Shown one piece after another: positions 8,858 through 21,217 of a stretch of 64,000 bases of DNA (position 1 is its first letter; every line of letters starts with the position of its first letter). Under the pieces are notes generated by a model. It was not told the DNA's origin. It was given only the letters and a program-made list of their open reading frames with translations, and made no database searches. The position numbers and the translations under genes are program-made. The DNA lies in contig PLHQ01000078.1 in the NCBI GenBank assembly GCA_003138975.1, positions 43,632 to 107,631 of the forward strand. The letters run 5' to 3'. The stretch is from Acidobacteriaceae bacterium (GTDB lineage: Bacteria; Acidobacteriota; Terriglobia; Terriglobales; Acidobacteriaceae).

Positions 8858-11131
8858 ATGAGACGAGTTGCTAGCTTTGCAGCGGTTGTTTTGTTCCTGG
8901 GCGTCACGGCATTTGCCACGATTTTCGGTTCGGTTCGCGGCGTTGTTCACGATCCGCAGCATCGTCCCGTCCAAGGGGCCATGGTCATGCTGAAGGCTCA
9001 AAACTCGGACTGGACACAGTCCCAAGACTCCAACGACAGGGGAGAATTTGAATTTCGTTCCGTACCCATCGGGAATTACACGATCACAGTCTCGTCGCCG
9101 GGCTTCCAGCAAGCGCGACAAAGCGCGGTTGTTCAGTCTGACACCAGTCCGGTGCTGCATTTCCCGTTGGCTGTCGCAGGCGAGAAGGAAACCGTCGCCG
9201 TCTCGGGAACTCCCGTGGAAGCGACGACAGACAGTGTCACGCCGACGACGATGCTGAACCGTGAGGACATCCAGGAAACCCCTGGAGCGGACCGCACCAA
9301 CGGCATGCAGATGATCACCGACTACGTGCCGGCTGCCTATGTGACGCACGATATGCTGCACATGCGCGGAGGCCACCAGGTCGAGTGGCTGATTGACGGC
9401 GTCCCCATCCCCAACACGAACATTGCCACCAATTTGGGGCCGCAGATTGACCCGAAGGACATCGACTACCTCGAAGTTCAGCGAGGCAGCTATGATGCCG
9501 ATTACGGAGACCGCACCTACGGAATCTTCAACGTCGCGCCGCGCACCGGCTTTGAACGCGACCGGGAATGCGACCTCATGATCAGCGCCGGGAATTTCTA
9601 TCAAACCAACGACCAGATCAGTTGCGGAGGACATACCCAGCGATTTGCCTACTACGCCAGTCTGAACGGAAATCGGAGCAATTACGGACTTCAGACTCCG
9701 ATTTCTCAGGTGGTTCACGACGCGGCAAATGGCTACGGCGGATTCGCCTCGTTCATCTTCAATCCCGATTCCAAAAACCAATTTCGGCTGGTCGGTTCCT
9801 TGCGGCAGGACTATTACCAGATTCCCATCGATCCCGATCCCAACTCAATCGGAAATTCGGTCTATCCCAGCTACGGCCTGCGGGATGCCGAGCGTGAGCC
9901 CGATGGCTACGCCACTTTCTCATGGGTGCACACGTTCAATCCAAATATGCTGCTCACGGTTTCTCCTTTTTATCACTACAACGGCGCCGACTATAAAGGA
10001 GGCCCGAACGATTATCCCGTCATCTCAACCGTGAATCAGAACGCCAATTACGGCGGCGCGCAGGTGGCCTTCAACGCAACCTTCTGGAAAAACGATCTTC
10101 AAGCCGGAGTGTACGGATTTGGCCAGCACCAGTACAACTACTTCGAAAACGTGTTCACGGACGGCAGTCAAAACTTCCCTGCGTCTTCCATTGGCGTAAA
10201 TGGAGGGGTCACTGCTCTATTTATCAACGACAAATTCAAAGTAACACCGTGGTTGACGTTGATTGCCGGGCTTCGCCAGACGGAATTTGATTCTTCCATC
10301 TCGGAAAGCGCGACCGACCCCCGCTTTGGCATCGCTTTGAGAATTCCGCGCCTGAATTGGGTCTTTCGCGGCTTCTACGGCTACTTCTACCAAGCCCCGC
10401 CACTCGTGACGGCAACTGGCGCCCTTCTCGATTTGGCAAACAGCCAGAATTTTACTTTCGCTCCTTTGCACGGTGAGCGGGATATCGAATGGCAGTTTGG
10501 CGTCACTATTCCGTATCGCGGCTGGAACCTTAGCGCCGATAATTATCAGACCAAAGCGACGAATTGGCTGGACCACAACAACATCGGAGAATCGAACCTC
10601 TTCTGGCCGATCACCTGGGATGCAGCCTTGATTCAAGGTTGGGAACTCACACTGCGCTCCCCCAGCTTTTGGCATCGCAGCCAGTTTCACCTTGCCTATG
10701 CGAATCAAATCGCACAGGCGACCTCGCCAATCACCGGCGGATTGATCTGCCCCACTCCCGTCACATCGGCATGCGGACTGGATATTCCGGCGGGATTTTC
10801 GCCCGTGGACCATGATCAGAGAAACACATTGAACGTGGGCCTCAATGCAAATCTGCCTTGGCAGGCCTATGCCTCAACGAACGTGTATTACGGTTCGGGA
10901 TTCACGAACGGGCAACCCGGCTTGCAGTATCCCGGGAACTATCTGCCTGGACACACCACGGTTGATCTTGCTCTCGGAAAAACCTTCGCCGAAAAATACA
11001 CCGTTTCCGTGGATGCGCTGAACGCGGTCAACCGCCGCGTGCAATTGGATAACAGCCTGACGTTTGGCGGATTTCACTGGAACGATCCACGGCAAATTTA
11101 TATGGAGTTTCGCTACCGGTTCCACTACTGA
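8858..11131 (+). CDS. TonB-dependent outer-membrane receptor with carboxypeptidase-regulatory-like domain
   Basis: The 757-residue protein starts at the ATG at 8858, preceded by GGAG and giving the signal peptide MRRVASFAAVVLFLGVTAF. An Ig-like carboxypeptidase-regulatory domain follows (about residues 27-105: GSVRGVVHDPQHRPVQGA), then a plug (about 115-250, with MRGGHQVEWLIDGVPIPN and LEVQRGSYDADYGDRTYG) and a barrel ending YMEFRYRFHY. Such receptors import large or scarce ligands using TonB energy. The neighbours (Cys-rich protein before, CusF-SCO1 and VKOR after) suggest copper or another metal as ligand, but this is inference. Downstream gap to the SCO gene is 52 bases. Confidence 0.88.
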   Translation: MRRVASFAAVVLFLGVTAFATIFGSVRGVVHDPQHRPVQGAMVMLKAQNSDWTQSQDSNDRGEFEFRSVPIGNYTITVSSPGFQQARQSAVVQSDTSPVLHFPLAVAGEKETVAVSGTPVEATTDSVTPTTMLNREDIQETPGADRTNGMQMITDYVPAAYVTHDMLHMRGGHQVEWLIDGVPIPNTNIATNLGPQIDPKDIDYLEVQRGSYDADYGDRTYGIFNVAPRTGFERDRECDLMISAGNFYQTNDQISCGGHTQRFAYYASLNGNRSNYGLQTPISQVVHDAANGYGGFASFIFNPDSKNQFRLVGSLRQDYYQIPIDPDPNSIGNSVYPSYGLRDAEREPDGYATFSWVHTFNPNMLLTVSPFYHYNGADYKGGPNDYPVISTVNQNANYGGAQVAFNATFWKNDLQAGVYGFGQHQYNYFENVFTDGSQNFPASSIGVNGGVTALFINDKFKVTPWLTLIAGLRQTEFDSSISESATDPRFGIALRIPRLNWVFRGFYGYFYQAPPLVTATGALLDLANSQNFTFAPLHGERDIEWQFGVTIPYRGWNLSADNYQTKATNWLDHNNIGESNLFWPITWDAALIQGWELTLRSPSFWHRSQFHLAYANQIAQATSPITGGLICPTPVTSACGLDIPAGFSPVDHDQRNTLNVGLNANLPWQAYASTNVYYGSGFTNGQPGLQYPGNYLPGHTTVDLALGKTFAEKYTVSVDALNAVNRRVQLDNSLTFGGFHWNDPRQIYMEFRYRFHY

Positions 11132-11183
11132 AGCTGCAAGCAACGCAACTTGCACCCATGATCGGAGATAATGAAGACTGAAT

Positions 11184-12098
11184 ATGACCAGCCCATTTCA
11201 TTCATCGTCGCAACGCTTGTTACTGCTCTGGCTCTGCGCTATGCTGGCGTTTTCCGCCGCTTGCAATCACGGGCAGTCGCGGCCCGGGACGGCGCCTCAG
11301 TCCTCTGCCAAACGCTATGCCCTGAAGGGAAAAGTTATGTCGGTGGACAAGAATGCTGGCACCGCCAACATCGACAACGAACCCATCGCCGGCTTTATGG
11401 ACGCGATGATCATGCCCTACACGTTTAAGCCGTCCGCCCAGATCGATCAACTGCAGCCGGGCGATTCCATCACGGCCGACGTCGTCGTCGACTCAGACAA
11501 GTACTGGCTGGAGAACGTTCAGGTCACGGGGCACTCGAAACCGGCCGCCGACAAGCCCGCCGCGACCGTGCACATTCCCGCTCCCGGGGATCAGGTGCCG
11601 GACTTCAAGCTGGTGAATCAAAATGGAAAGTCTATCTCCCTGCACCAATATCGCGGCCAGACTCTGCTTCTCACGCTCATCTACACGCGCTGTCCGTTTC
11701 CCGACTTCTGCCCGCGCGTCAGCCATCAGTTCTCAGCGATCGACCACGAGATCCGTGCTGATCCAGCCCGCTACGGCAAAACGCACTTGCTCAGCATCAG
11801 CTTCGATCCCGCACACGACACGCCCAAGGTTCTGCGCGCTTATGGTTTTTCTTGCGCGGGAAGCAAAGACCCCGCGCTCTTCGCGCATTGGGAGTTCTCT
11901 GCGATTCCTCAAGCCGAGTTAACCGAGTTCGCCGACTATTTCTCACTGACCTACAAAGAAGAAGGTGGATTGATCACCCACTCCCTCAGCACCGCGGTCA
12001 TTTCTCCCGATGGAAAGATTTTCAAGTGGTATCACGGAGCCGACTGGCAGGCCTCCGATTTGCTGCAAGACATCGCCGCCGCGCACTCCGCCAGTTGA
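11184..12098 (+). CDS. Lipoprotein with CusF-like and SCO1/SenC domains
   Basis: The 304-residue protein begins with a lipoprotein signal (LLLLWLCAMLAFSAAC, lipobox FSAAC). Residues about 43-115 (YALKGKVMSVDKNAGTANID, then FMDAMIMPYTF) form a CusF/CopE-like copper-binding domain. Residues about 130-300 are a thioredoxin-fold SCO1/SenC domain. Its redox motif is CPFPDFC (CX5C) in place of the usual CX3C, and the metal His is in ITHSLST. SCO proteins deliver copper to cytochrome oxidase or act as thiol reductants. The fusion of a copper carrier and SCO plus adjacent VKOR points to periplasmic copper/thiol work. Function is inferred from the domains. Confidence 0.85.
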   Translation: MTSPFHSSSQRLLLLWLCAMLAFSAACNHGQSRPGTAPQSSAKRYALKGKVMSVDKNAGTANIDNEPIAGFMDAMIMPYTFKPSAQIDQLQPGDSITADVVVDSDKYWLENVQVTGHSKPAADKPAATVHIPAPGDQVPDFKLVNQNGKSISLHQYRGQTLLLTLIYTRCPFPDFCPRVSHQFSAIDHEIRADPARYGKTHLLSISFDPAHDTPKVLRAYGFSCAGSKDPALFAHWEFSAIPQAELTEFADYFSLTYKEEGGLITHSLSTAVISPDGKIFKWYHGADWQASDLLQDIAAAHSAS

Positions 12099-12140
12099 CT
12101 TGCCGGAAAAAGTCTCGGAGACAAGAAAGGGAAAAAGAAC

Positions 12141-12560
12141 ATGAGGTACGTTCTGATTCTGTTGGCGGCTCTGGGGATTGTCGTCTCGGCGCTGGCACTG
12201 CGTGAACATTACCGCACCGATACTTCCCCATGCAGCATCAACGAGCGCTGGGACTGCGGTATCGTCAATCACAGCCCTTACGCGATGCTGGCTGGAATTC
12301 CCGTTGCAGTCCTCGGCATCGCCGGATATCTCCTCATGGGAGCGCTGGCCGCGCGCCGCGCCTACCGCTGGCTGCTGGCAGCAGCCCTCGTTGGATTGGC
12401 CTTCTCTCTCTACCTGGCCCTCATCGAGGCGCATGTTCTTGGGGTGTGGTGCATCTACTGCGTCATCTCCCTCGGCGACATCTCGCTCATCACCTTGCTG
12501 GCGTTAGGAACCGCGGTCGCCTCGCTATTTTGCAGGTCATCAGCCCCGTCTAATTCTTGA
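12141..12560 (+). CDS. Vitamin K epoxide reductase (VKOR) family protein
   Basis: The 139-residue protein has four hydrophobic helices and the VKOR cysteine set: C31 and C39 in SPCSINERWDCGIVNHS, and the active CxxC in GVWCIYCV. Bacterial VKOR replaces DsbB: it oxidises a periplasmic thiol partner and passes electrons to a quinone. No fused thioredoxin domain is present, so the partner is separate; the SCO protein encoded 42 bases upstream is an obvious candidate, but this is inference. The ATG at 12141 follows an AAAGGG run. Family assignment is firm. Confidence 0.9.
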   Translation: MRYVLILLAALGIVVSALALREHYRTDTSPCSINERWDCGIVNHSPYAMLAGIPVAVLGIAGYLLMGALAARRAYRWLLAAALVGLAFSLYLALIEAHVLGVWCIYCVISLGDISLITLLALGTAVASLFCRSSAPSNS

Positions 12561-12592
12561 CCCAGACTTCGCCTTCATCTCTGCCCGGGCTT

Positions 12593-12622
12593 GCCCTGAC
12601 CTCGCGTGCCCTGACCTCGCGT
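12593..12622. repeat. 15-bp tandem duplication
   Basis: GCCCTGACCTCGCGT occurs twice head to tail (12593-12607 and 12608-12622) in the gap between VKOR and the kinase. It is a simple duplication with no visible function. Confidence 0.9.
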
Positions 12623-12699
12623 TGACGAACCCCCGCGATTCGCCTAAGATATCTCGGATTCCGGCTCGACCGTGACCCTAGCCCGGCGTTCACTCGTGC

Positions 12700-15348
12700 A
12701 TGATCGGCCAAACTGTCTCTCATTACCGCATCCTCGAACTTCTTGGCGGTGGAGGGATGGGTGTTGTCTACAAAGCGGAAGACACTCAGCTCGGCCGCTT
12801 CGTCGCTTTGAAATTTCTTCCCGACGATTCTTCGCAGGATCCACAGGCTCTTGAACGCTTCCGCCGCGAGGCGCGAGCCGCGTCTTCGCTGAATCATCCC
12901 AACATCTGCACCATCCACGAAATCGGCCAGCACGACGGACATCTGTTCATCGTGATGGAGTGTCTCAGCGGTCAAACCCTGAAACATCTGATTAATGGAA
13001 AGCCGATGGAGTTCGAACGCCTGCTCACCCTGGCGATCGAAGTAGCTGACGCGCTCGATGCTGCCCACAGCAAGGGAATCGTCCACCGCGACATCAAGCC
13101 TGCCAACATCTTCGTCACGGATCGCGGCCACGCCAAGATTCTCGATTTCGGGCTGGCGAAAATCTCGCGCGCCGCCCGCCCCACCAGCGGTGATTCGCAA
13201 ACCCTGGCAGATGCCAGCCTGGAGCTCACCAGTCCCGGCACCGCCGTCGGCACCGTGGCCTACATGTCGCCGGAGCAGTTGCGCGGCAAGGAACTCGACG
13301 GACGCACCGATCTCTTCTCCTTCGGCGTCGTGCTCTACGAGATGGCCACCGGCATCCTGCCCTTCCGCGGAGAAACTTCCGCAGTAATCACCGAGGCCAT
13401 TCTTAATCGCCATCCCACATCCGCGGTCCGCCTTGTCCCACAACTTCCTGCCAAGCTCGAAGAGATCATCAGCAAGGCTCTCGAAAAAGACCGCGACATG
13501 CGCTGCCAGACGGCGGCCGAGCTGCGCGCCGATCTAAAACGCCTCAAGCGTTCCATCGATTCCTCGCGCACTGGAGCGATCATCGAGGAGTCAGCTCCGG
13601 TCGCGACTTCGAGCACAAAGGCCGCGCCACCGGTCGTGACACGCAGAAGCTCGGTCTGGCTGCTACTCGCCGTTTGCGTGCTGCTTGCCCTGGCAGCGGG
13701 CGTGTATGCCGGCAAACAGTTGTTCTCGTCCGCGCCTCTGCCGCCTCCAACCTACCGTCAGCTTACGTTTCGCCGCGGCAGCATTCGCTCGGCACGCTTC
13801 GCTCCGGATGGACAAACCATTCTCTACAGCGCTGCGTGGCAGGGCAGTCCGGTGGATGTATTTACCGCACGCCCGGAAGCACCTGAGGCACGGTCGATGG
13901 GCCTGAGCCGGACCCAGCTCGTATCCGTGTCTTCCGCGTCGGAGATGGCTGTACTGCTGAATAGCAAAGCCATCGGTACGTGGGTGAACATGGGCACGTT
14001 GGCGCGGGCGCCCCTAGTCGGCGGCGCACCGCGGGAAGTCCTCGAACACGTGCAATGGGCCGACTGGTCCGCAGACGGCAGCAATCTCGTTGTCGTGCGT
14101 GATTTCGGCGGGCGCAACCGACTGGAATATCCCGTTGGCAAACCGCTCTACGAGACCGGCGGATGGATCGGCCATCCCCGTTTTTCTCCCAAGGGAAATC
14201 TCATCGCGTTCATCGACCACCCGGTACAGGGCGATGACAGCGGTTCCCTCGCCGTCATCGATCTGGCGGGAAACAAGAAGACGTTGTCCGGGGAATGGTT
14301 CACCATTCAAGGGGTGGCGTGGTCCCCCGATGGACAGGAGATCTGGTTTACAGCCAGCAAGTCCGGTGTCGACCGGACCCTCTATGCCATCACGCTCGAC
14401 GGCAAGGAGCGCATGGTATTGCGGTTGCCCGGCGCGGTCATGATCTTTGACATCTTCAAGGACGGAAGAGTTTTGCTGATGCGCGCCAGTTGGCGGCGCG
14501 AGCTTGTCGGCATGACCGCCGACGATGCCAAGCAGCACGACCTCTCCTGGTTGGACTATACCTATCCGGCGGATATATCGGCGGATGGCAAGACTTTGCT
14601 GTTCGATGAAGAGGGCGGCGGCGGATCTCTGGATTACTCGAAGTCCGGCGGCTTGTCCTATGCGGTCTACATTCGCAAGACCGACGGCTCACCCGCGGTC
14701 CTGCTGGGCGAAGGCGGTGCCGTCTCTCTGTCTCCCGACGGGAAGTGGGTGGTGGCCCAAACCCAGGCTTCGCCCTCGCAGCTTAGACTACTGACCACCG
14801 GCGCCGGTGAGCCGAAGGCACTGACCAACGACAATATCAACCATTCCTGGGCCCATTGGTTCCCTGATGGCAAGCGTCTGATATTCTCGGGGAATGAACC
14901 CGGCAAGGGCGTGAGGCTCTATGTGTTTGATGTCACTTCCGGCAAGAGTCAGCCGATCTCCGTTGAAGGCGTGAATGGCACTTCGTTCGTCATTTCTCCC
15001 GACTCGCAGTGGGTGGCTGGAATCGGTCCTGATCAGAAAGGATATTTGTATCCCGCCGCCGGGGGCGAACCGCGCGCCATTCCGGGCTTCAACTCCGGTG
15101 AACAGCCCATCACGTTCAGCACTGACAGCCGTTCGCTGTACCTTTACCAACCCGGTGAGTTGCCCGCTAGGGTTGACCGCCTGGATTTGCAAACCGGGAA
15201 GCGCACCCTGTGGAAGCAGTTAATCCCCTCCGATCCCGCCGGCGTTGAAACCATCGGCCCCATCCTCATGACCCCCGACGCCCAAACCTGCATCTTCGGC
15301 TACCACCGCATGCTGGCCGATCTGTACCTGGTCGAAGGGCTCAAATAA
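12700..15348 (+). CDS. Receptor-like Ser/Thr protein kinase with PD40/WD40 propeller
   Basis: The 882-residue protein has an N-terminal Hanks-type kinase (about residues 9-275): glycine loop [12 protein letters not shown], lysine VALKFL, catalytic loop [12 protein letters not shown] in LDFGLAK, and MSPEQLRG in the activation segment. A single transmembrane helix follows (about 325-345, [20 protein letters not shown]). The outside part is a TolB/PD40-type beta-propeller with repeated SPDG/APDG blades. All catalytic residues are present, so it should be active. This architecture is expanded in Acidobacteriota and probably senses an external signal; ligand and targets are unknown. It ends in a shared terminator region facing gyrB. 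Confidence 0.93.
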   Translation: MIGQTVSHYRILELLGGGGMGVVYKAEDTQLGRFVALKFLPDDSSQDPQALERFRREARAASSLNHPNICTIHEIGQHDGHLFIVMECLSGQTLKHLINGKPMEFERLLTLAIEVADALDAAHSKGIVHRDIKPANIFVTDRGHAKILDFGLAKISRAARPTSGDSQTLADASLELTSPGTAVGTVAYMSPEQLRGKELDGRTDLFSFGVVLYEMATGILPFRGETSAVITEAILNRHPTSAVRLVPQLPAKLEEIISKALEKDRDMRCQTAAELRADLKRLKRSIDSSRTGAIIEESAPVATSSTKAAPPVVTRRSSVWLLLAVCVLLALAAGVYAGKQLFSSAPLPPPTYRQLTFRRGSIRSARFAPDGQTILYSAAWQGSPVDVFTARPEAPEARSMGLSRTQLVSVSSASEMAVLLNSKAIGTWVNMGTLARAPLVGGAPREVLEHVQWADWSADGSNLVVVRDFGGRNRLEYPVGKPLYETGGWIGHPRFSPKGNLIAFIDHPVQGDDSGSLAVIDLAGNKKTLSGEWFTIQGVAWSPDGQEIWFTASKSGVDRTLYAITLDGKERMVLRLPGAVMIFDIFKDGRVLLMRASWRRELVGMTADDAKQHDLSWLDYTYPADISADGKTLLFDEEGGGGSLDYSKSGGLSYAVYIRKTDGSPAVLLGEGGAVSLSPDGKWVVAQTQASPSQLRLLTTGAGEPKALTNDNINHSWAHWFPDGKRLIFSGNEPGKGVRLYVFDVTSGKSQPISVEGVNGTSFVISPDSQWVAGIGPDQKGYLYPAAGGEPRAIPGFNSGEQPITFSTDSRSLYLYQPGELPARVDRLDLQTGKRTLWKQLIPSDPAGVETIGPILMTPDAQTCIFGYHRMLADLYLVEGLK

Positions 15349-15375
15349 AAAAAGGGCTGCCGGGAAGGCCGCCCT
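15347..15375 (-). terminator. Rho-independent terminator for gyrB
   Basis: On the minus strand a GC-rich stem (GGGCGGCC, loop TTCCC, GGCAGCCC, one mismatch) is followed by seven Ts, about 110 bases past the gyrB stop. It overlaps the last codon of the kinase gene, so the two convergent genes share this point. Confidence 0.75.
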
Positions 15376-15394
15376 CGATATTTCCCTTGATGCT

Positions 15395-15480
15395 TTTTGG
15401 GTGGCGCAGCGCTTCAGCGCTACGATAAAGCAAGCCCTAATTGATGAGGGCTTCAGCCCCTGAAGTACCTCAGCTGACAA
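15395..15480. repeat. Dispersed repeat, family E
   Basis: The block TTTTGGGTGGCGCAGCGCTT, then GGGCTTCAGCCCCTGAAGTA, matches a second copy at 41379-41459 in the same order, and a partial copy near 53134. It contains two short palindromes (CAGCGCTTCAGCGCT and GGGCTTCAGCCC). It fills the gap between the kinase and gyrB. Confidence 0.75.
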
Positions 15481-15485
15481 CCCTG

Positions 15486-18131
<2,646 letters not shown>

Positions 18132-18521
18132 TCAGCTCCGTCGAGCATGCCGATTTGTCACGCAAAACTTCAGTTGAGCGAGACCAAACTGACTCGCGAG
18201 GATCGCGTTGCCGCAGGCCCAATCTGAACCTGCGAAACCGACCTCAAGTGATTGAAATTTCGTGTACTTAGGTTCGTTTAACGACTATCAAATTATACCA
18301 CGGAATCGGCCCTGCATCGACCCTCCGTGCACCCCGCATCCCCTCGGTAAATGCTGCGTTTGCAACGAATTCTGCCGCTGATTTCAGCCGGATTCCGATA
18401 TCGCGAAGAAAGCCGAGAATCTCTTGCTGGCACGGTTTCATTTCCGGCACCTCTCATCGCTTCGCCACCATCTAACCAGCTGACCCTGATAAGATAAACC
18501 CACAGGAGTTACCGACCTATA
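18132..18521. other. Divergent intergenic region gyrB / hpnH with possible gyrB promoter
   Basis: This 390-base gap separates two divergent genes. On the minus strand a TATAAT box lies at 18292-18297 with a weak TCGATG about 17 bases before it; this would give gyrB a leader of roughly 150 bases. An AGGAG lies about 13 bases before the hpnH ATG. No repeat, RNA gene or convincing small gene is visible. Confidence 0.4.
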
Positions 18522-19640
18522 ATGGCTGTCCCCGTATCCCAGATGTGGACCGTATCGAGCTATGTTCTTCGCCAGAAGCTCGCCGGCCGCAAGCAATATC
18601 CGCTCGTGCTCATGCTTGAGCCATTGTTCCGCTGCAACCTCGCCTGCGCCGGATGCGGCAAGATCCAATATCCCGCCCACATTCTGAAAAAGGATCTCAC
18701 TCCTGAAGAATGTTTCCGCGCCGTTGACGAATGTGGCGCACCCATGGTCTCCATCCCCGGCGGCGAGCCGCTCATGCACCCGCAGATCGGCGAGCTCGTT
18801 GAAGGTCTGGTCGCGCGCAAGAAATATATCTATCTGTGCACTAATGCTCTGCTGCTAAAAGAAAAAATTCATCTGTTCAAGCCAAGCAAGTACCTGACCT
18901 TCAGCGTTCACCTCGATGGCCAGCGCGAAGAGCACGATCTCGCAGTCTGCCGCGAAGGCGGCTACGACATCGCTGTCGACGCAATCGGCGAGGCCCTAAG
19001 CCATGGCTTCCGCGTGACAACGAATACCACGCTGTTCGATGGAGCCGATCCCAAGTCTGTCCGCGCCTTCTTCGATGACATGATGGAACTCGGCCTCGAA
19101 GGCATGATGCTCTCGCCCGGCTACTCCTACGACAAGGCTCCTGACCAGAAACACTTCCTCGGCCGCGCCCGCACCCGCCGCATGTTCCGCGCAATCCTTT
19201 CCAACCGCAAGAAGAACTGGCGCTTCAATCTGTCGCCGCTGTTTTTAGAATTTCTGATGGGCAAGCGCACTTACCCTTGCACCCCCTGGGGCATGCCCAC
19301 TTACAACGTTTTCGGGTGGCAGAAGCCCTGCTATCTGCTTCAGGATGGCTACGCCGAAACCTTTGCCGAGCTTCTGGCGACTACCGAGTGGAGCAACTAC
19401 GGTACCGAGTCCGGCAACCCCGCCTGCGCCAATTGCATGGTCCACAGCGGCTACGAAGCCTCCGCGGTAAACGCCACATTCAGCTCACTCGGCGGATTCC
19501 TAGCCACGGTAAAAGCTACCTTGTTCACGCGCTATCGCGACGAAGAAGCGCTCCGCTTGCTGGACGAACCGCAAGCTCCGGTTCATCCGCTCGTGCACAT
19601 CACAACCGCGAACGAATCTCTGCAGGAAACCCGCGCGTAA
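18522..19640 (+). CDS. hpnH: Adenosyl-hopene transferase HpnH (radical SAM)
   Basis: HpnH joins a 5'-deoxyadenosyl radical to diploptene, the first step in making extended (C35) hopanoids of the membrane. The 372-residue product has the radical-SAM cluster motif CNLACAGC (residues about 38-45), [11 protein letters not shown], and [12 protein letters not shown] near residue 250, all characteristic of HpnH; length is normal. A C-terminal [15 protein letters not shown] segment is also typical. No squalene-hopene cyclase is in the window. Only three bases separate its stop from the next start, so the following unknown gene is probably co-translated. Confidence 0.95.
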   Translation: MAVPVSQMWTVSSYVLRQKLAGRKQYPLVLMLEPLFRCNLACAGCGKIQYPAHILKKDLTPEECFRAVDECGAPMVSIPGGEPLMHPQIGELVEGLVARKKYIYLCTNALLLKEKIHLFKPSKYLTFSVHLDGQREEHDLAVCREGGYDIAVDAIGEALSHGFRVTTNTTLFDGADPKSVRAFFDDMMELGLEGMMLSPGYSYDKAPDQKHFLGRARTRRMFRAILSNRKKNWRFNLSPLFLEFLMGKRTYPCTPWGMPTYNVFGWQKPCYLLQDGYAETFAELLATTEWSNYGTESGNPACANCMVHSGYEASAVNATFSSLGGFLATVKATLFTRYRDEEALRLLDEPQAPVHPLVHITTANESLQETRA

Positions 19641-19643
19641 GTT

Positions 19644-20105
19644 ATGACAGGCAAAGAATCCGGTCACATCGATCACGAAGCCGCGCAAGCCGTGCCCCAC
19701 GCGGCCGCAAATCCGGACGCTCTCGAAGTCGCACCCGGCACCGCCCACGAACATCTCGAAGGCTGGATTCCTCAACTCGCCAGCGACGAAGAAATCCGCG
19801 CTGCTCTCGAGAAAGCCTTCGACTATCGCGGCGACGTCACCATCACCCGCAAAGACGGCGCCAAAATCGAAGGCTATCTTTTCGACCGGCGCACCGCCGC
19901 CACGCTGCAAGATTCCGTCGTTCGCCTCTTCCCGAAAACCGCCCACGAAAAAATCTCGATCTCCTACGCCGATATCGCCGCCCTCGCCTTCACCGGACGT
20001 GACACCGCCGCCGGCAAGAGCTGGGAAACCTGGATGAAAAAATACGCCGCCAAAAAAGCCGCCGGCGAAACCAACATAGCGCTCGAACCCGAACCCTTGG
20101 ACTGA
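19644..20105 (+). CDS. Conserved protein of unknown function downstream of hpnH
   Basis: The 153-residue protein has no signal or membrane segment. A disordered N-terminus (about 45 residues, Ala/His/Glu-rich) precedes a compact region: FDYRGDVTITRKDGAKIEGY, LFDRR, ISYADIAALAFTGRDTAAG. The pattern of short beta strands around KDGAKIEGYLFDRR resembles small SH3/Sm-like barrels, but I cannot name a family. It ends with KSWETWMKKYAAKKAAGE. Three bases separate it from hpnH, so it is probably in the same transcript and may relate to hopanoid synthesis; this is inference only. Confidence 0.7.
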   Translation: MTGKESGHIDHEAAQAVPHAAANPDALEVAPGTAHEHLEGWIPQLASDEEIRAALEKAFDYRGDVTITRKDGAKIEGYLFDRRTAATLQDSVVRLFPKTAHEKISISYADIAALAFTGRDTAAGKSWETWMKKYAAKKAAGETNIALEPEPLD

Positions 20106-20457
20106 TTCACAAAGACTTGTCATTCCGAGCGCAGCCCGGAGTGAACGCGACGGCTAGCCGAGGAATCTACTTTTCCTAGCCGGCGCCCTGAATCCTTTTC
20201 CCTAAACTCCCGCTCTTCCCTTATGTAGGAGGAATCTTGAGCCCCACCGTAACGGTTTCTCAAGTACGAAGTTGCCCATCCACTCCCACCTTGCTCGTGG
20301 ACGTTCGTATCGGGCCGGAGTCGAGAACGCCGTGCATCATTGCTTGATTCACAACACGCTTCTGCATCCGCCGAGCACGGTGGTCGAAATCACGCATCCC
20401 GTGCCGGTACGGCCCGTGAGTGGGAGTCATCGCCGTGAGAGGAACGCCGCATCACTC
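20106..20457. other. Intergenic region with a family A-like repeat
   Basis: This 352-base gap lies between two convergent genes. The segment 20119-20168 is a repeat. The rest (20170-20457) has open frames on the plus strand, but their composition and lack of recognisable motifs argue against a gene. Nothing else is seen. Confidence 0.5.
20119..20168. repeat. Dispersed repeat, family A (TGTCATTCCGAGC variant)
   Basis: It opens TGTCATTCCGAGCGCAG and closes CCGAGGAATCT. This is the CATTCC...GAGGAATCT variant of the CATCCTGAGC repeats and resembles the copy inside rsmG at 49608-49650. Confidence 0.65.
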
Positions 20458-21168
20458 TCATCGCCCTGGAGTTCTGCTCGCCCCAAAGCCCAGCCCGTCA
20501 ATCAACTCCTCCACCTCATCCTCGGTTCCACCGATGAACGTAAACGACACCACATACCCGCGAGCCAGCACCACCAGCGTGGACTGCCGCATCACTCGCT
20601 TCCCTACATCTTTCTGAAAATCCCCGCGCACCACCGTCTTCCCTCCCAGCACAAATTCATAGGGCTCGTTTACCACCTCGAGACCCTGCGCCTGCGCGAC
20701 CTCGGTCACCGGCCCAAGATACTGCGCCGCCTCTTTCAGCCCCGGATACGCCTCCGCACTCTCCGCCGCAATCAGGATCGACGAGTTCACATCCTCGCCC
20801 CGCGCCTGCGGCGGCCGCGAAAATGCCGCGAGCAGCACGCCTCCCGCTTTGCCCGCGTCCGCCGCTGATTTGTCTCCATCTGATTTTGCCTGGCCATCTT
20901 CCCGCGCATTCATCTCCACCGTCCGCAACACCCATCCCGCCGGTATCTTGCACGCAAAGCCGAAACTCTGGTTTCTGTAAACCCCGTTACTCGCCGATCC
21001 TGCGTCCAAACCGGCCGCGGACGCGGGTTTCCGGGCATGCTGTGCGGAAGATGAGCTACTGGAAGAAGTCGATTGCCCCTGCGCCGCCTGCTGGGCCCCG
21101 CCTGCCGGAACCAGCAGAAGCATCACAACCGTTGCAACGAGAAGGACGAAGTTAAGGCGGGAATTCAT
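20458..21168 (-). CDS. Secreted protein of unknown function
   Basis: I start at the ATG at 21168, which gives a clear signal peptide (MNSRLNFVLLVATVVMLLLV, cleavage near AGGAQQ). The frame is open further upstream, but that part only mirrors the neighbouring jag gene in another frame. The 236-residue product has a Ser-rich low-complexity stretch, then NQSFGFACKIPAGWVLRTVE and a C-terminal domain (KTVVRGDFQKDV, VSFTFIGGTEDEVEELIDGL). The pattern resembles PsbP/MOG1-like fold proteins (a NxxFxFxIPxGW opening), but that link is inferred. It follows jag on the same strand. Confidence 0.7.
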   Translation of the reverse strand: MNSRLNFVLLVATVVMLLLVPAGGAQQAAQGQSTSSSSSSSAQHARKPASAAGLDAGSASNGVYRNQSFGFACKIPAGWVLRTVEMNAREDGQAKSDGDKSAADAGKAGGVLLAAFSRPPQARGEDVNSSILIAAESAEAYPGLKEAAQYLGPVTEVAQAQGLEVVNEPYEFVLGGKTVVRGDFQKDVGKRVMRQSTLVVLARGYVVSFTFIGGTEDEVEELIDGLGFGASRTPGR

Positions 21169-21217
21169 CTCTCCAATGTTACAGGAGCGCGTTGCGGCTG
21201 GAGGGCTCGGCAAGGCG

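Noticed and set aside
18268..18450. Possible 60-residue gene upstream of gyrB
   Set aside because: No conserved pattern, and it overlaps the likely gyrB promoter.
20272..20868. 198-codon plus-strand frame over the secreted-protein gene
   Set aside because: Basic, His/Arg/Pro-rich shadow of the opposite gene, which has a signal peptide and normal composition.
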